Source: Discostella pseudostelligera
Taxonomy: Eukaryota > Bacillariophyta > Thalassiosirophyceae > Thalassiosirales > Thalassiosiraceae
Direction: 5' to 3'
Assembly (NCBI GenBank): GCA_036940085.1
Contig: JALLBK010000196.1
Span: 1-21,884, forward strand
Length of the DNA: 21,884 bases
The position numbers were made by a program, and so were the translations under genes. Positions 9,170 to 18,937 of this stretch are shown here, piece after piece (position 1 is the stretch's first letter; every line of letters begins with the position of its first letter). The notes under the pieces were generated by a model. It was not told the origin of the DNA and did no database searches. It worked only from the letters and a program-made list of their open reading frames with translations.

Positions 9170-10143
9170 TCATGCTGTCAAAAAGTGTTTGGATTTGGTA
9201 CCATAGCATAGAATTCTTATTTGTCGTCCAAGTTCACAATAAAGCAAAAGATTTTATGAATAGCACACTAAATACTTACATTGCCGCAGTAACCAACACA
9301 GGATTATCTCCCGAATTCCACTTGGCCTCTCTCAGAATGGGAAGTGCCGGTTCCTTTTGTCGTCCTCCCTTAGTGGTGGATTTGTTCAGCCAATCCGAAA
9401 AGAGCCAACGTTCAAAATCACGTCCATTATTCGGTGGTGTTACGGTACTGTCAACTGCGTCGGTTGTAATTGGATTGGTGACATCATCGGATGCGAATGA
9501 AATCGCATTTTCGTCATTATCCACGATAGATGCACTCGTTTGCCGAAGCCCGTCCAGATATTCTCGAACCTCTACACAGATAATGACAAGAATATTGCAG
9601 TGACGTTTCATCAAATACAATGTCAAATTAGTTATGCACGTAGATAATAATCATCTCCACGAACAACTTGCTCATATTCTCACCTCCACGACTTTTGGAA
9701 ATGGCGAGTTTCGTCCGCGAGACGGGGACAACCTCATTGGCCCAAACATACGAGGCTGCGATGCAGAGTAGGACTACGAATCCCATACCCAAAATGACTA
9801 TTGGATCTGGAAGGACTGCGTCGAAGGATGTTGTTGTTGATGATATTGTGGCTGCAGTGTCGATATTATTGTCGATGGTGTTGATGGTGCCGATTACTGC
9901 TGCTGCGTGGTAATCCGCCAATATTATTGTTGGTGCATGAGTCAACGACGCCGGCGGCGACGATATCATAATTGATGCGGGCACGGCAGTAGCGAATGAA
10001 GCAATACTAGCACCTCTCGCAGGACGGAACACTGCAATCGTAGCTGATGGAGGCCGGATCAAAAATGCCGATGGCGGGCTACATGCTAAATAATACGTCA
10101 TCTTTGCGTTGTTTTGGTGCGCTTTCAATGGGGCAGATGACAC
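9170..10143 (-). CDS. Single-pass membrane protein, probably plastid (three exons)
   Basis: Exons on the minus strand are 10143-9684, 9571-9280 and 9215-9170. Introns are 9683-9572 (GTGAGA...GTAG) and 9279-9216 (GTAAGT...TAAG, 64 nt). The first join restores SKSRG-E-VREYLDGL. The second gives PVLVTAA-I followed by a short tail ending KHFLTA, so the last exon is only 46 nt and is the least certain. The protein is about 266 aa. The N-terminus is Ser/Ala-rich and low in acidic residues, like a transit peptide; a second Met at residue 15 precedes CSPPSAFLIR, loosely like the ASAFAP signal of diatom plastid proteins. One clear membrane helix follows (PIVILGMGFVVLLCIAASYV), then a basic, charged segment (VPVSRTKLAISKSRG) and a conserved-looking patch (RDFERWLFSDWLNK, AKWNSGDNPVLV). 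Function is not recognised; plastid location is inferred. It is divergent from the 10608 gene. Confidence 0.7.
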
Positions 10144-10607
10144 AGTCGAGTGAAGGAACGCCGACAGCTAGCCGACACCGTCAACCGACAACCGTCAGCC
10201 GTAAATTTTGTAAGAGATGACGAAAATGTTTATTTCCTTCACTCTAGATAGAGGTTGCAGCAATTGCATACCATAGCCTTTGTCTTTTTGCCTATGGACG
10301 CCCTCTGACTCGGCACATCATCGTGCGTCGTCGTCGTCGTACCATAGGTCGTCGTCTTCTTTCGTCGGTGTGGGCGCGCGGGCGGTTGTTCCACCATCTT
10401 TTCCCGCCATATCTTGTCCGTATCTTTTCCCGCCATTCTATTCCGTTACGAATCTTTTCCCCCACAACAAGCAATATCTAGCGGATAAGTCGATAAGCCC
10501 CCTGCCTCCATGGTACTCCCATATCATCTATCATCACTACTGCGTGCCGCAACTGCTAGCGACTACGACGATCAACAGCCATAACATAACCACCACCACC
10601 ACCACTG
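10144..10607. promoter_or_regulatory. Divergent promoter region with short CCGAC repeats
   Basis: About 460 bases between two divergent genes. Near 10160-10202 there are imperfect short repeats built on CCGACA/CCGTCA. A GTCGTC run (10327-10373) follows, and then the E2F-like repeats described separately. No further gene is supported. Confidence 0.5.
10399..10464. promoter_or_regulatory. Three spaced E2F-like repeats (ATCTTTTCCCGCCAT)
   Basis: TTTTCCCGCC occurs at 10399-10408 and 10425-10434 with matching flanks (ATC...AT), a 26-base spacing. A degenerate third copy (TTTTCCCCCA) lies at 10455-10464. They sit 145-210 bases before the ATG at 10608, within the region shared with the divergent gene starting at 10143. 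Confidence 0.55.
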
Positions 10608-12881
10608 ATGACAATCAGCCCACGAAATCGCCGCAGCGGAGAGATATTTCGAATGGTCGCCCCAAAGCCGAGCCCATTCGGCGGGAGAACTCTGGGGCCC
10701 GCCCGCAACCGCCACAGCCACAGCCGCCGCAGTTGGTATCAATGTATTCCGATAGCTACTCTCGTTTTACTTGTCGGCTTGGGAACTCTGAGCTCCATCT
10801 TTGACGTCTCGCGCAACAATGTCATTGATTACGCGTCCACCCAGATCTTCAGTCCAACAGAAACATCCCCATCTGCATCTACTGTTGAAAATCAGGCACT
10901 AGATAATGCTATCGAGAGCATAAATGCTAGTGGCGATGGCGAGGATGTCGAAGACGAAGTGTGCCTTCACGCAACATCCGTCATTGATAACTATGCATCG
11001 TGGCCAGATGCAGTTTACCACAAAGATCGGGATGGGTATACTAATTCTAATTACTTCGATGAATTACGGGAGTTACGGGGTTTCGCATCAGTAGAGGAAG
11101 AAGACGCATATGCTCGTGCGAACATTGCTGAATTTAATAAAATTCGAGCCTCGGTGTTGACACCACAGTTGCTCAAGGCGGGATTTCAGCCAGGGAGAAT
11201 TTACCCCGCTAGACACTTTGCCAATCGTTATCGACGTCTGGTAGATTCGATTGGTGCGGAAGGTGAAGATACGGAATATAAACCACGGCCATTGACAATT
11301 CTAGTATTCGGTAGCTCCTTCACCATCGGATCTAATTGTGGAGAATCATCTGCAGATGATGATTGTGCTTGGCCCCAACGACTCATGCGTCGATTTGATG
11401 AACTATTCTTTCCCGAAACGAACAATACAACATCACTGGTTCAATGGAAAATGTATCAAGAAAATGCACAAGGTTCTGTCAACATTGCCCAGAAGATCCC
11501 GTCGATTGTTGAATCTCTACAAACTACCCCACCCGATGCAATACTATTGGATAATTCCATCATTGATCGTGGAGCGAATCGTCCATGGTTCGAGGCTATT
11601 GTGCGTGCATTCATAAAAGTCTTTCCTGGAACTCTCCTTGTTTCGATCGTTGATGGCATAGATGACTTTGTGGATAATAAGGATCGCGGACAATATTCGC
11701 CAATTTTGCATAATGTACAGGATCATTACGGGCTGACAGTTGTAGATATTGGGAAAATGGCCCACCTTCAACGTCATGATAATTCGAGTACCTACATCGA
11801 AAGTAGTGTCATCGAAGAAGCGAGGCGCGTCTATCGAGAACATCCTGCTAGTGGAGACGACTTTGATGAAGACACTACAATTATTGATCTAATCTGGCCT
11901 CAGCCGGCTATTATGAAATCTGGCAACGGTGCGGTTTTAACCGATGATGATGCACGTGTGGGAGAAGCGTACTTTGCTCAATTTGTACCCTTGACTCGAA
12001 AGACGAAATCTGCCAATTATCCGTGGTCTCATCCTTCATGGATAACTCATCAGTATGTTGCCGACTCGGTCATGCATGGGCTGATGAATGTGGTGAAATT
12101 TGGATCGGAGTGTGGGGATGATGACGATCATCGCGATGAAGTGTTGGATAGCTCGATCTTGGAGACATCGGTCGCCACCAAGGAGGAACTCGATGCAAGC
12201 TTCATTTGTGAAGAACCATTGACGCGGATAGATGCTAAATCTCCTCCCTATGTGGATCACGTCATTGCCAACATCACTTTCACCGAAGATGACACCAACT
12301 TTCCATCTGATGATAATGACCTATCGGTGGCAGTTACATGTGGAGACTGGCAATGGATCACGGACGATAGGAAACGATCCGGTTGGCAATCGGACGAATA
12401 CGGTAGCATCATCCGTTTCCGTGTAAAGGTTAGCGCTGACAAGCTTCCCAATTTGTCGATAACATACATGAGAAGTCATGAAACATTTGGGAATGCGCGT
12501 GTGACGTTTTATCCAGTAACAAGAAGGGAATTGAACGAAACCCCACCTCCGCCCCCTGCCTTTGGGTGCAATGATGTTCCGAAATTCTTATCAGATGAAA
12601 ACGGAGCAGTTCTTGTTCCGTCAATGGAACTGAATGGATGGTTGCCTCAACATTCATTCTGGGATACCGCCGTCTTCCCTTCTCAAGCGGATTGGTCGGA
12701 CATTAACGCCGGGCCTGCTCATGAACTCCTCCGTGTAACTGTGTTGAACCGGATGGAGAAAAGTGAAGACGGCACCGCTGTTGTAGATGATGATGATACT
12801 GTCGAGTATGTCGATGTATATGTGATTAATACCAACACACATGAAATGAGAATCAAGATTCAGGTTGTGACTTCTTGTTAG
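10608..12881 (+). CDS. Type II membrane SGNH/GDSL-like hydrolase or transferase
   Basis: A 757-aa single-exon frame. A basic N-terminus is followed by one membrane helix at residues 46-65 (CIPIATLVLLVGLGTLSSIF), giving type II topology with a lumenal or extracellular body, probably Golgi or cell surface. The body carries SGNH-like landmarks: ILVFGSSFTIGSNC at residues 231-244 (block I, GSS in place of GDS), CAWPQRL, NAQGSVNIAQKI, DAILLDNSIIDRG, and HPSWITHQYVADSV from residue 475, which would hold the catalytic His. A second, beta-rich C-terminal region (from about 565) contains CGDWQW, SGWQSDEYGSIIRFRVKV and LSITYMRSHETFGNARV. N-glycosylation sequons (NNTT, NASG, NITF) fit a secretory route. 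A second in-frame Met at residue 16 is an alternative start. Substrate is unknown; some SGNH relatives act on acyl or glycan groups. The block I Asp-to-Ser change leaves catalytic activity open. Confidence 0.75.
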   Translation: MTISPRNRRSGEIFRMVAPKPSPFGGRTLGPARNRHSHSRRSWYQCIPIATLVLLVGLGTLSSIFDVSRNNVIDYASTQIFSPTETSPSASTVENQALDNAIESINASGDGEDVEDEVCLHATSVIDNYASWPDAVYHKDRDGYTNSNYFDELRELRGFASVEEEDAYARANIAEFNKIRASVLTPQLLKAGFQPGRIYPARHFANRYRRLVDSIGAEGEDTEYKPRPLTILVFGSSFTIGSNCGESSADDDCAWPQRLMRRFDELFFPETNNTTSLVQWKMYQENAQGSVNIAQKIPSIVESLQTTPPDAILLDNSIIDRGANRPWFEAIVRAFIKVFPGTLLVSIVDGIDDFVDNKDRGQYSPILHNVQDHYGLTVVDIGKMAHLQRHDNSSTYIESSVIEEARRVYREHPASGDDFDEDTTIIDLIWPQPAIMKSGNGAVLTDDDARVGEAYFAQFVPLTRKTKSANYPWSHPSWITHQYVADSVMHGLMNVVKFGSECGDDDDHRDEVLDSSILETSVATKEELDASFICEEPLTRIDAKSPPYVDHVIANITFTEDDTNFPSDDNDLSVAVTCGDWQWITDDRKRSGWQSDEYGSIIRFRVKVSADKLPNLSITYMRSHETFGNARVTFYPVTRRELNETPPPPPAFGCNDVPKFLSDENGAVLVPSMELNGWLPQHSFWDTAVFPSQADWSDINAGPAHELLRVTVLNRMEKSEDGTAVVDDDDTVEYVDVYVINTNTHEMRIKIQVVTSC

Positions 12882-13064
12882 TGGCGACAAGGACCTCGCG
12901 TCTCTTTCCATTTGCATGAATCGTCTGGTCGAAATCGATTCTGATGCAATTAGAAGGCACTTGAGACAACAAGATGTATTACTTTATGCAGAGCAGCGGC
13001 GAATTTGGTTCGATGGATGAACTCCGCTACAGAGGATCACCGATTACCATTAACCAATCACCGT

Positions 13065-15629
13065 TCATAATAGTATCAAGGAACAGATCAATAAGATAAC
13101 GACAAGAGTCGTGTGATATGCGCCACTAATTCCTGCACTGATCGTTTCAAAGTTCCGTATTGTTGATAATTCCAATTCATTTGGATAGGGGCCAAGATAT
13201 GAAGTGGCCAAGACCTCTGGCATGACCTCTACCACTCTTTTCTCTTTGAATAAGTCGTTTAGAACGAGGAGAATATCGTGGTGGGCTTCGACGTTGGGTA
13301 CACCGACAGAAGTTACGAGCAGCTTGCTAATCACTATTGCGCAACCATTTGACTGCAAAGTTGTTAATGTGTCACAAGATGCTGAGCAAATTGGCAGCAT
13401 CAAATGAGAGTGTGAGAAAAATGAACTATTGGTCAGAGCAAAACAGTAACAGATAATTCATCCAGACTTACAAATGGATGTGATTTGTCCAAACTCAGGG
13501 TATCGCACTCCAATAAAACCCTCGAAAGCATTTTCAGCCTCCCCTAGCTTTCGAGTCTCAACTACATCTGAGTCAGTTGCAACGGCGCATTTCAAGACGG
13601 ACTTGGCCACAAAGTCTAGTATCAATGTCTCCAGGTCATCAATATGATCATGAATGTCTACAGATTGATACTCTACAGCATACATAAAGGCTACTTCAAA
13701 CTCATCGCGCCCATCTTCCGGGATCAAGCGTAGTGTGTCGCTGCAGATTCGCTCGTTTGCCGCAGGGTCTGCTACTCGCATGTTACCAAACACACCATTC
13801 ACCGTTGGCGACGGTGTAGTCAAGGGCAATTGTAATTGATCTAGCATTGATTCACTACCCAATGGCGAGGGCATATTTGATGTGGTGGCTACAGAAACAT
13901 TTTGCTTCGATGATGATGCAAATGATGGTCTATTGCTAGGTTGCCACGTTGGAGTAGGGGTCTCATTGAAAAATGTGGATACTGTCGGTACTGATGTGAT
14001 ACCCACATTCACAATTGATGGCTTTGGAGATAGTGTCAACCCTAAACTTTCCTCCACAACCGACGTCGAATCAGCCGGGCCTATGTTATCTTCAAATGGT
14101 ACCGTTGGTGTATCAGTGGTACCTTTCGGAGTTGCATTTGAAGTTGGAACTGCGGTTCCAGTTCCAGTGGTTGAAATACTAGGGCTTGGCTCCGTCGATA
14201 TCGTAAATGATTGAGATGGAGTAGGAACCAATGAAGCTGTCAGCGTAGGTGCCGAACTTGTCGTCCTCGCAGTCGAAATATAAGTCGGTGAACCAGACGC
14301 CTCTGCCGGGGTCACAGTCGTAGGTGCACCAATTGCAGTGGACTCTGAGGTTGGTGATGCTGTTGGTGGCAGGTTTATCTCCGTACTTGGTGCATTCGAC
14401 AATATAGAAGGCACCATTGTTTTATCCAGAGTGGGTAATTGGGTTGGAGAGTTGTCGGTAGTAGGTGACATTGTTGGGAAGTATGTCGGAGTCTCTGATT
14501 TGTTCAGTTCGTCATCAATACGACTTGTACAGTAGACATCAGCAAACACTGCACTGGCATGTTCATCCGCCTCAAAATTCAAGTCATCATCTGTATCTGC
14601 CTCTTTGCTGCCTCTTGCTAATCGATTCTTCAAGTATTCATCGATATAATTCTCTCGGTATGGTACCGACGAGAATGGAAAATTGATGACAGCATCTGAT
14701 TTGATCGGGTACCTGCCACTTAGCCGGTAGGATAGTTCTAACGAGAAGGTAAGTATCAGTTGATTGGATCCCTCACATGGCTCGGTGACTTGAGTTGACG
14801 ATTGTCTATGTCGTTTGTCTTTCAACTGTCTATTGTTGTACTCCTGATCATCAATCTTCACGATGATCATAACATCCTCAACCTCATTCTTGATAGCTTC
14901 CAGTAATCCATCCCGTCCATCGGCTTTGTTGTAAAATTCTTCCATGTATGTTGCAGTTTGTCTTTCAAAGTATTGTTGCTGATCAATGTCCAGTAGAGTT
15001 TCGGATAAGCCAAATAATGCCATTTGTAGATTATGTGTCACGACAGTTGTGAGTTCTTCAGTCTCATCAATGGACGATGCAATGATTGGGCTGGACGTAG
15101 GCAAGTCCGTATCTTCAACAGTTGGGCTACATGTAGGCAAGTCAGTATCTTCCGGTGTGGCGGTGGGAGTTTCGGTTTGATAGTACTCAGTTGTTGGCGG
15201 TGGAGACACATAGATTGGTTGGTAGATTAGCATACTGCTCTTTCCTGATTTCGATGACGATATTTTACTACCCTTGCCAGATTTGCTTCCTGAATAGGTA
15301 TGCATCCTGAAGCGGTGCCTGGTGACTTCACCGCTGGTTATTGGTGATTGCAGCAGCCTATCTCCTCTACTCTGCTGCTTGCCAACATCGATATCGATGC
15401 CATTATTTTTCATTGCGGCGACTACTACCGCGATCATGATAGTGAAGATGCATGTCGAAACTAGAATTGCTCGTCGTACAGTGTTGGTCATTCTACCTCG
15501 TCGTCTTCGCGACACCACAGGGACACGACGTTTTATGCACTTGTTGTTGTCGCGAATGGAATTGTTGTTCTCGCGCCTGCGCCCATTCCACGTGCGGGAA
15601 CAAGCTGCAATGAAATTAGCCATGGCCAT
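13065..15629 (-). CDS. PT-rich cell-surface protein with Lys/Ser clusters and C-terminal hydrophobic tail (two exons)
   Basis: Exon 1 is 15629-13472, exon 2 is 13381-13065, and the intron is 13471-13382 (GTAAGT...TCAG, 90 nt). The join reads PEFGQITSI-S-SCDTLTTL, for about 824 aa. Order: a very basic N-terminus; a membrane helix at about residues 54-73 (AILVSTCIFTIMIAVVVAAM); RLL at 91-93, resembling the RXL cleavage motif described for silicanin-type proteins; a Lys/Ser cluster at 113-133 (SKSGKGSKISSSKSGKS); a folded domain at about 190-380 (YMEEFYNKAD; a cysteine pair); a long Pro/Thr/Ser region (about 385-615) with repeated SPT and PT units, typical of heavily O-glycosylated stalks; and a second folded region with conserved-looking Cys (ICSDTLRLI, SSCDTL, NGCAIV). 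The last 17 residues are hydrophobic with no charged tail, as in a GPI signal or tail anchor. It is likely a wall- or silica-associated surface protein by inference; no enzyme motif is seen. It is divergent from the COMT-like gene. Confidence 0.78.
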
Positions 15630-15903
15630 TTCAGTGGAACTACCACTGCCCCGAAGTGAACCTTCCTAGCTCTTTTCATTCGGCGGGACTTGCCGCAGCG
15701 TTCATATCTTATTCAGTGCGCTGCATCAACCCGACATCGCCTGTCGATCTTGCCATTTGCCTCCATCCAATTAAAGTCTGCTCTTCTTCCTGCATCGCAC
15801 CGGACCACGGCCGCCATGGCCATGGCCTGATCCTCCTCATAATTTGTTGGGCTTCTCTGCTACGCCCTGTCGGCTCATATGTACTGATTCCTCCACAGAA
15901 AGA

Positions 15904-16032
15904 TTTCGCGCCTCTGATTTCGGCCTCTTTCTTGTGTTCAGAATGCGCACTTCCTTTTACCCGCCAATTTCGGCAAAACTTCTTCCCGCCATTATTTACG
16001 CTACTCTTTCCCGCCAACTATTCTTCCCGCCA
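15904..16032. promoter_or_regulatory. E2F-like cluster between divergent surface-protein and COMT-like genes
   Basis: Five related sites: TTTCGCGCC at 15904, TTTTACCCGCCAATTT at 15955, TTCCCGCCATTAT at 15983, TTTCCCGCCAA at 16007 and TTCCCGCCAG at 16024. The nearest lies about 95 bases before the ATG at 16127. The cluster may also serve the gene starting at 15629 in the other direction. Confidence 0.6.
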
Positions 16033-16126
16033 GTTTCGCCAAGCCTCAGCCACACAAAACAGCGGCAACCACATATTGTACGTACTTATCATTATTTTCA
16101 TCAAACCGGACAAAAAATAATATCCG

Positions 16127-17172
16127 ATGGAGTGCTTTGGAGATTCCGACGATGACGACGAGGTGGACAAGGAGGAGCTGGCCATCGAACGGGACCCGTC
16201 ATGCGGGGTGTGTTGCTTCCATTCTAATACGGAAGCATCGCTTCTAACTCACGTGCGTAACTCATTCGAATCATCGTCGGCATCGTCACCGTCGTCGCCG
16301 GTAGCCGATAGCGACAATCGACGCAAACTGCGACGAGCCGCTGATGTATTACATGCGATTGATACATTCTGCACTTCAAGACACTGGATGATGCACATTG
16401 GTCCCGAGAAGGGAGAAATTCTAATTTCTGCATTAAAGGTTTCGCTCGAGAGGAAGATTCAGTGTACTACCGCCGCACCCTTCATTGCCGTAGAATTGGG
16501 GACATATTGCGCGTATGCATCAATACTCATGGGCAAGGTCTTGCATGAAACGATGCAACAACAACACGCTGCTAGGGCGATGGATTGTCACTTGATCACC
16601 ACCGAAATCGATCAGGGATATGCCAAAATCGCCAAGGAGATTATTCAGTTAAGTGGTATGGAGGATATAATATCACTACATGAGATTAGCTACAATGGTC
16701 AAGATACAGATATTGTGGAGACGGTCGTTGATGCAATTCTAGGAAAGAATAAAACACGATCAAATTATGATAATGAGCAAGCGCTGTCTAATATCCCTCC
16801 CATGATTGATTTCCTATTCATTGATCACGATAAGGATGCCTACAAATCCGACCTTTGTAAGCTCGAAGCTTCAGGAATGATTCGATGTGGGACCAGGGTG
16901 GTGGCAGATAATGTTTTATTTGCATGCATTGATGATTATGTACAATATATGCAACAGAGGATGGAGCTCGGTGTAGTCGATACGCGAACAATACTCAGCC
17001 ATGTTGAATACAGTGGCGAGACTGATAATTTGCATGATGGTGTTGGTGAGTGTGCCTGCATGCATCATATGCATTCTTCCTTTTTTAATGTGGCCAATGT
17101 GACTCAACATTCTTCGTTTTGATCAACATCCTAGAAATAACCGACTATTTGAGAGATCTAAATGATATTTGA
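16127..17172 (+). CDS. Catechol O-methyltransferase-like enzyme (two exons)
   Basis: A class I SAM-dependent methyltransferase of the COMT family, which moves a methyl group from SAM to a catechol hydroxyl in a Mg-dependent reaction. Exon 1 is 16127-17045, the intron is 17046-17134 (GTGAGT...CTAG, 89 nt) and exon 2 is 17135-17172; the protein is about 318 aa. Without splicing the frame would read into an unconvincing His/Met-rich tail to 17122. With splicing it ends DGV-EITDYLRDLNDI, which fits the family. Residues 1-75 are an acidic, Ser-rich extension absent from mammalian COMT. Then come HIGPEKGEIL (compare the G-D-x-K-G substrate loop), VELGTYCAYASILMG at 122-136 (SAM motif I), ITTEIDQGYAKIAKEI (motif II acidic residue), and DFLFIDHDKDAYK with VVADNVLF. 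The likely Mg ligands are D233, D261 and N262. No signal peptide is seen, so it is probably soluble. The substrate in this organism is unknown. Exon 2 lies entirely in a perfect duplication. Confidence 0.85.
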
Positions 17173-17274
17173 CACACATGTTTCATATTTGAGTCGTTGC
17201 CNCCTAGAAATAACCGACTATTTGAGAGATCTAAATGATATTTGACACACATGTTTCATATTTGAGTCGTTGCC
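17130..17274. repeat. Perfect 72-bp direct duplication separated by an N
   Basis: Bases 17130-17201 and 17203-17274 are identical, with a single N at 17202 between them. Each copy contains the splice acceptor, the last exon of the COMT-like gene and its stop. An N exactly at the join of two identical blocks suggests overlapping contig ends that were not merged, though a true tandem duplication cannot be excluded. Confidence 0.95.
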
Positions 17275-17461
17275 AAAGTACCGAGTACCGATCAATACTA
17301 CTAATCGATGGGACTTGGTGACGAAACTAAAACTGAGGTTCGATGATATAGAAACAATTAATAAGTACCTATTAAAACTAAAACTCTCTCTCTCTCTGAC
17401 TCTGATAATTGACGACAATAACGAATGAAACACATTCGAACACGCACATCATGCTGTATAT
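17275..17461. other. Short convergent intergenic gap with a CT run
   Basis: Between the ends of two convergent genes. It holds a small (CT)7 run at 17384-17397 and A/T-rich sequence. No gene is seen. Confidence 0.6.
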
Positions 17462-18937
17462 TTACTCAAGCACTGCATTTTCAGATAGGGAACGTTGATT
17501 ACCATCTTGGCGAGATATGGTAGACCTTCTCACATGCTCAGCCATCAAGTACACAATACGTGTATCGCTGATACGACGATTAGAAGCACGCAGCATGGAG
17601 CTCTTCCTCGGCTGACGCCTGGCTTTCCTCGAATCGAACACAGATTGAGCAAGTGATACCTCTTCATCCAGCAAATTGAACATTGTGGTACGAATCTCAT
17701 TCATCCCCGATGATTCAGGAACGTAATCAGTATCGTAACCAAGACGCATTAGCTTCCAACCAAGAATGCCAATGGCGTCATAGAGGTATTCTTTGTCGAC
17801 ACTAGATTCCACAGGGAAAAATTCCTGACAACTAAGCTCGTAAAAGACAAGATACATGAAGTTACCGCAAGTGCCAGCGATATTGCGTAGAATGCGTGCC
17901 ATTTCCTTCGACGACTTCCCAGCCTCTACCATGCGAGAGCAATAATTGTCAAGGAGCGAATTGATATAGACTTCGATGCTTTTGTACGCCTCCTCTCGAC
18001 CATTCAATGCATGGGCGATCATGCATCCAACAGGGAAAGTCAATGCGAGTCCAATATCACGCCCAAGGGGTCCAGCCATTGCCATCTCCCAATCACACAG
18101 CACGAATGTTCCATCGGGACCGAATTCTTCTAGCTCTTCAATAGATGGCTTAGGCTCCACCAACGTATTGAAGACATGTGAGTCGCCATGAATGAGACAA
18201 TCTGGCTGAAGATAAATGGACACATGGGTGTTCAAAATTTTCATGACAACCTCTTCACCCAAAGACACGCAATATTCCCCAGTCCTATCCTTCTGGTTTT
18301 CGATTTTACATGCTTCGAGTCCGATATCGAACATTTGCTTGAACAAGTTCATCATAAACGGCTTGACATTATCGTTGAAATCTGGATCAAAGTCTTGGAT
18401 ATTGTGCAGCTTTGCTAGGGTGTCAGCAATTTTGGGTGCGACCCTAGGATCCACCGCGCCATCAATGAACTGATTGCAAAACTGCTCATCGACCTTTGAC
18501 CACTCCGTTACGAGAAGCTTCATGTCCTGTCCTTCATGGTAGACATCCCACAGGGCGAGGGGTGTTACAATGGTACCCGATGCTGTCTTTGACATCTTCT
18601 CCATGATGTTATATTCATTTTCAACTCGTCGCAAGTCATAGCGGGATGATCTGTCTGGGTTCCACATCGCGAACTCGAAGCAAAATTTGGCATACACACA
18701 TAACTCGGGGTGCGTATCGACGTACACCTTGTAGGAGAAGTTGGTGTATCCACCCGAGAGGACTTTAGCCTCTAGTTTGCTACTGGAATCGGTACCGTTG
18801 ATGGCATGATGCATTTGTTGCAAGATCTCATGAGACGAAGATGCACATCTCGCTGTGATGGTGTCGATGAGCAAGATCTTTTTCACGCGCTTGTCTTCGG
18901 CGAATTCATCGCCTGAAGGAAAGCTATCTTCTTCCAT
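17462..18937 (-). CDS. Aminoglycoside phosphotransferase/choline kinase-fold kinase
   Basis: A 491-aa single-exon frame with the protein-kinase-like fold of the APH/choline kinase superfamily, which transfers phosphate from ATP to small molecules. Landmarks: a glycine-rich loop, LSGGYTNFSYKVYV (60-73); VYAKF at 81-85, holding the likely ATP-binding Lys; the catalytic loop LIHGDSHVFN (248-257), matching H-G-D-x-H-x-x-N with D252 and N257; and the metal-binding segment CDWEMAMAGPLGRDIG (from 281, D282 in place of the DFG Asp). The D-x-E/D-x-x-x-x-G-P-x-x-x-D-I-G pattern is also seen in methylthioribose kinase and related APH enzymes, so the substrate may be a sugar or an amino alcohol. About 80 C-terminal residues are basic and Ser/Arg-rich and probably not part of the fold. 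No signal peptide. I cannot name the substrate. Confidence 0.82.
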   Translation of the reverse strand: MEEDSFPSGDEFAEDKRVKKILLIDTITARCASSSHEILQQMHHAINGTDSSSKLEAKVLSGGYTNFSYKVYVDTHPELCVYAKFCFEFAMWNPDRSSRYDLRRVENEYNIMEKMSKTASGTIVTPLALWDVYHEGQDMKLLVTEWSKVDEQFCNQFIDGAVDPRVAPKIADTLAKLHNIQDFDPDFNDNVKPFMMNLFKQMFDIGLEACKIENQKDRTGEYCVSLGEEVVMKILNTHVSIYLQPDCLIHGDSHVFNTLVEPKPSIEELEEFGPDGTFVLCDWEMAMAGPLGRDIGLALTFPVGCMIAHALNGREEAYKSIEVYINSLLDNYCSRMVEAGKSSKEMARILRNIAGTCGNFMYLVFYELSCQEFFPVESSVDKEYLYDAIGILGWKLMRLGYDTDYVPESSGMNEIRTTMFNLLDEEVSLAQSVFDSRKARRQPRKSSMLRASNRRISDTRIVYLMAEHVRRSTISRQDGNQRSLSENAVLE

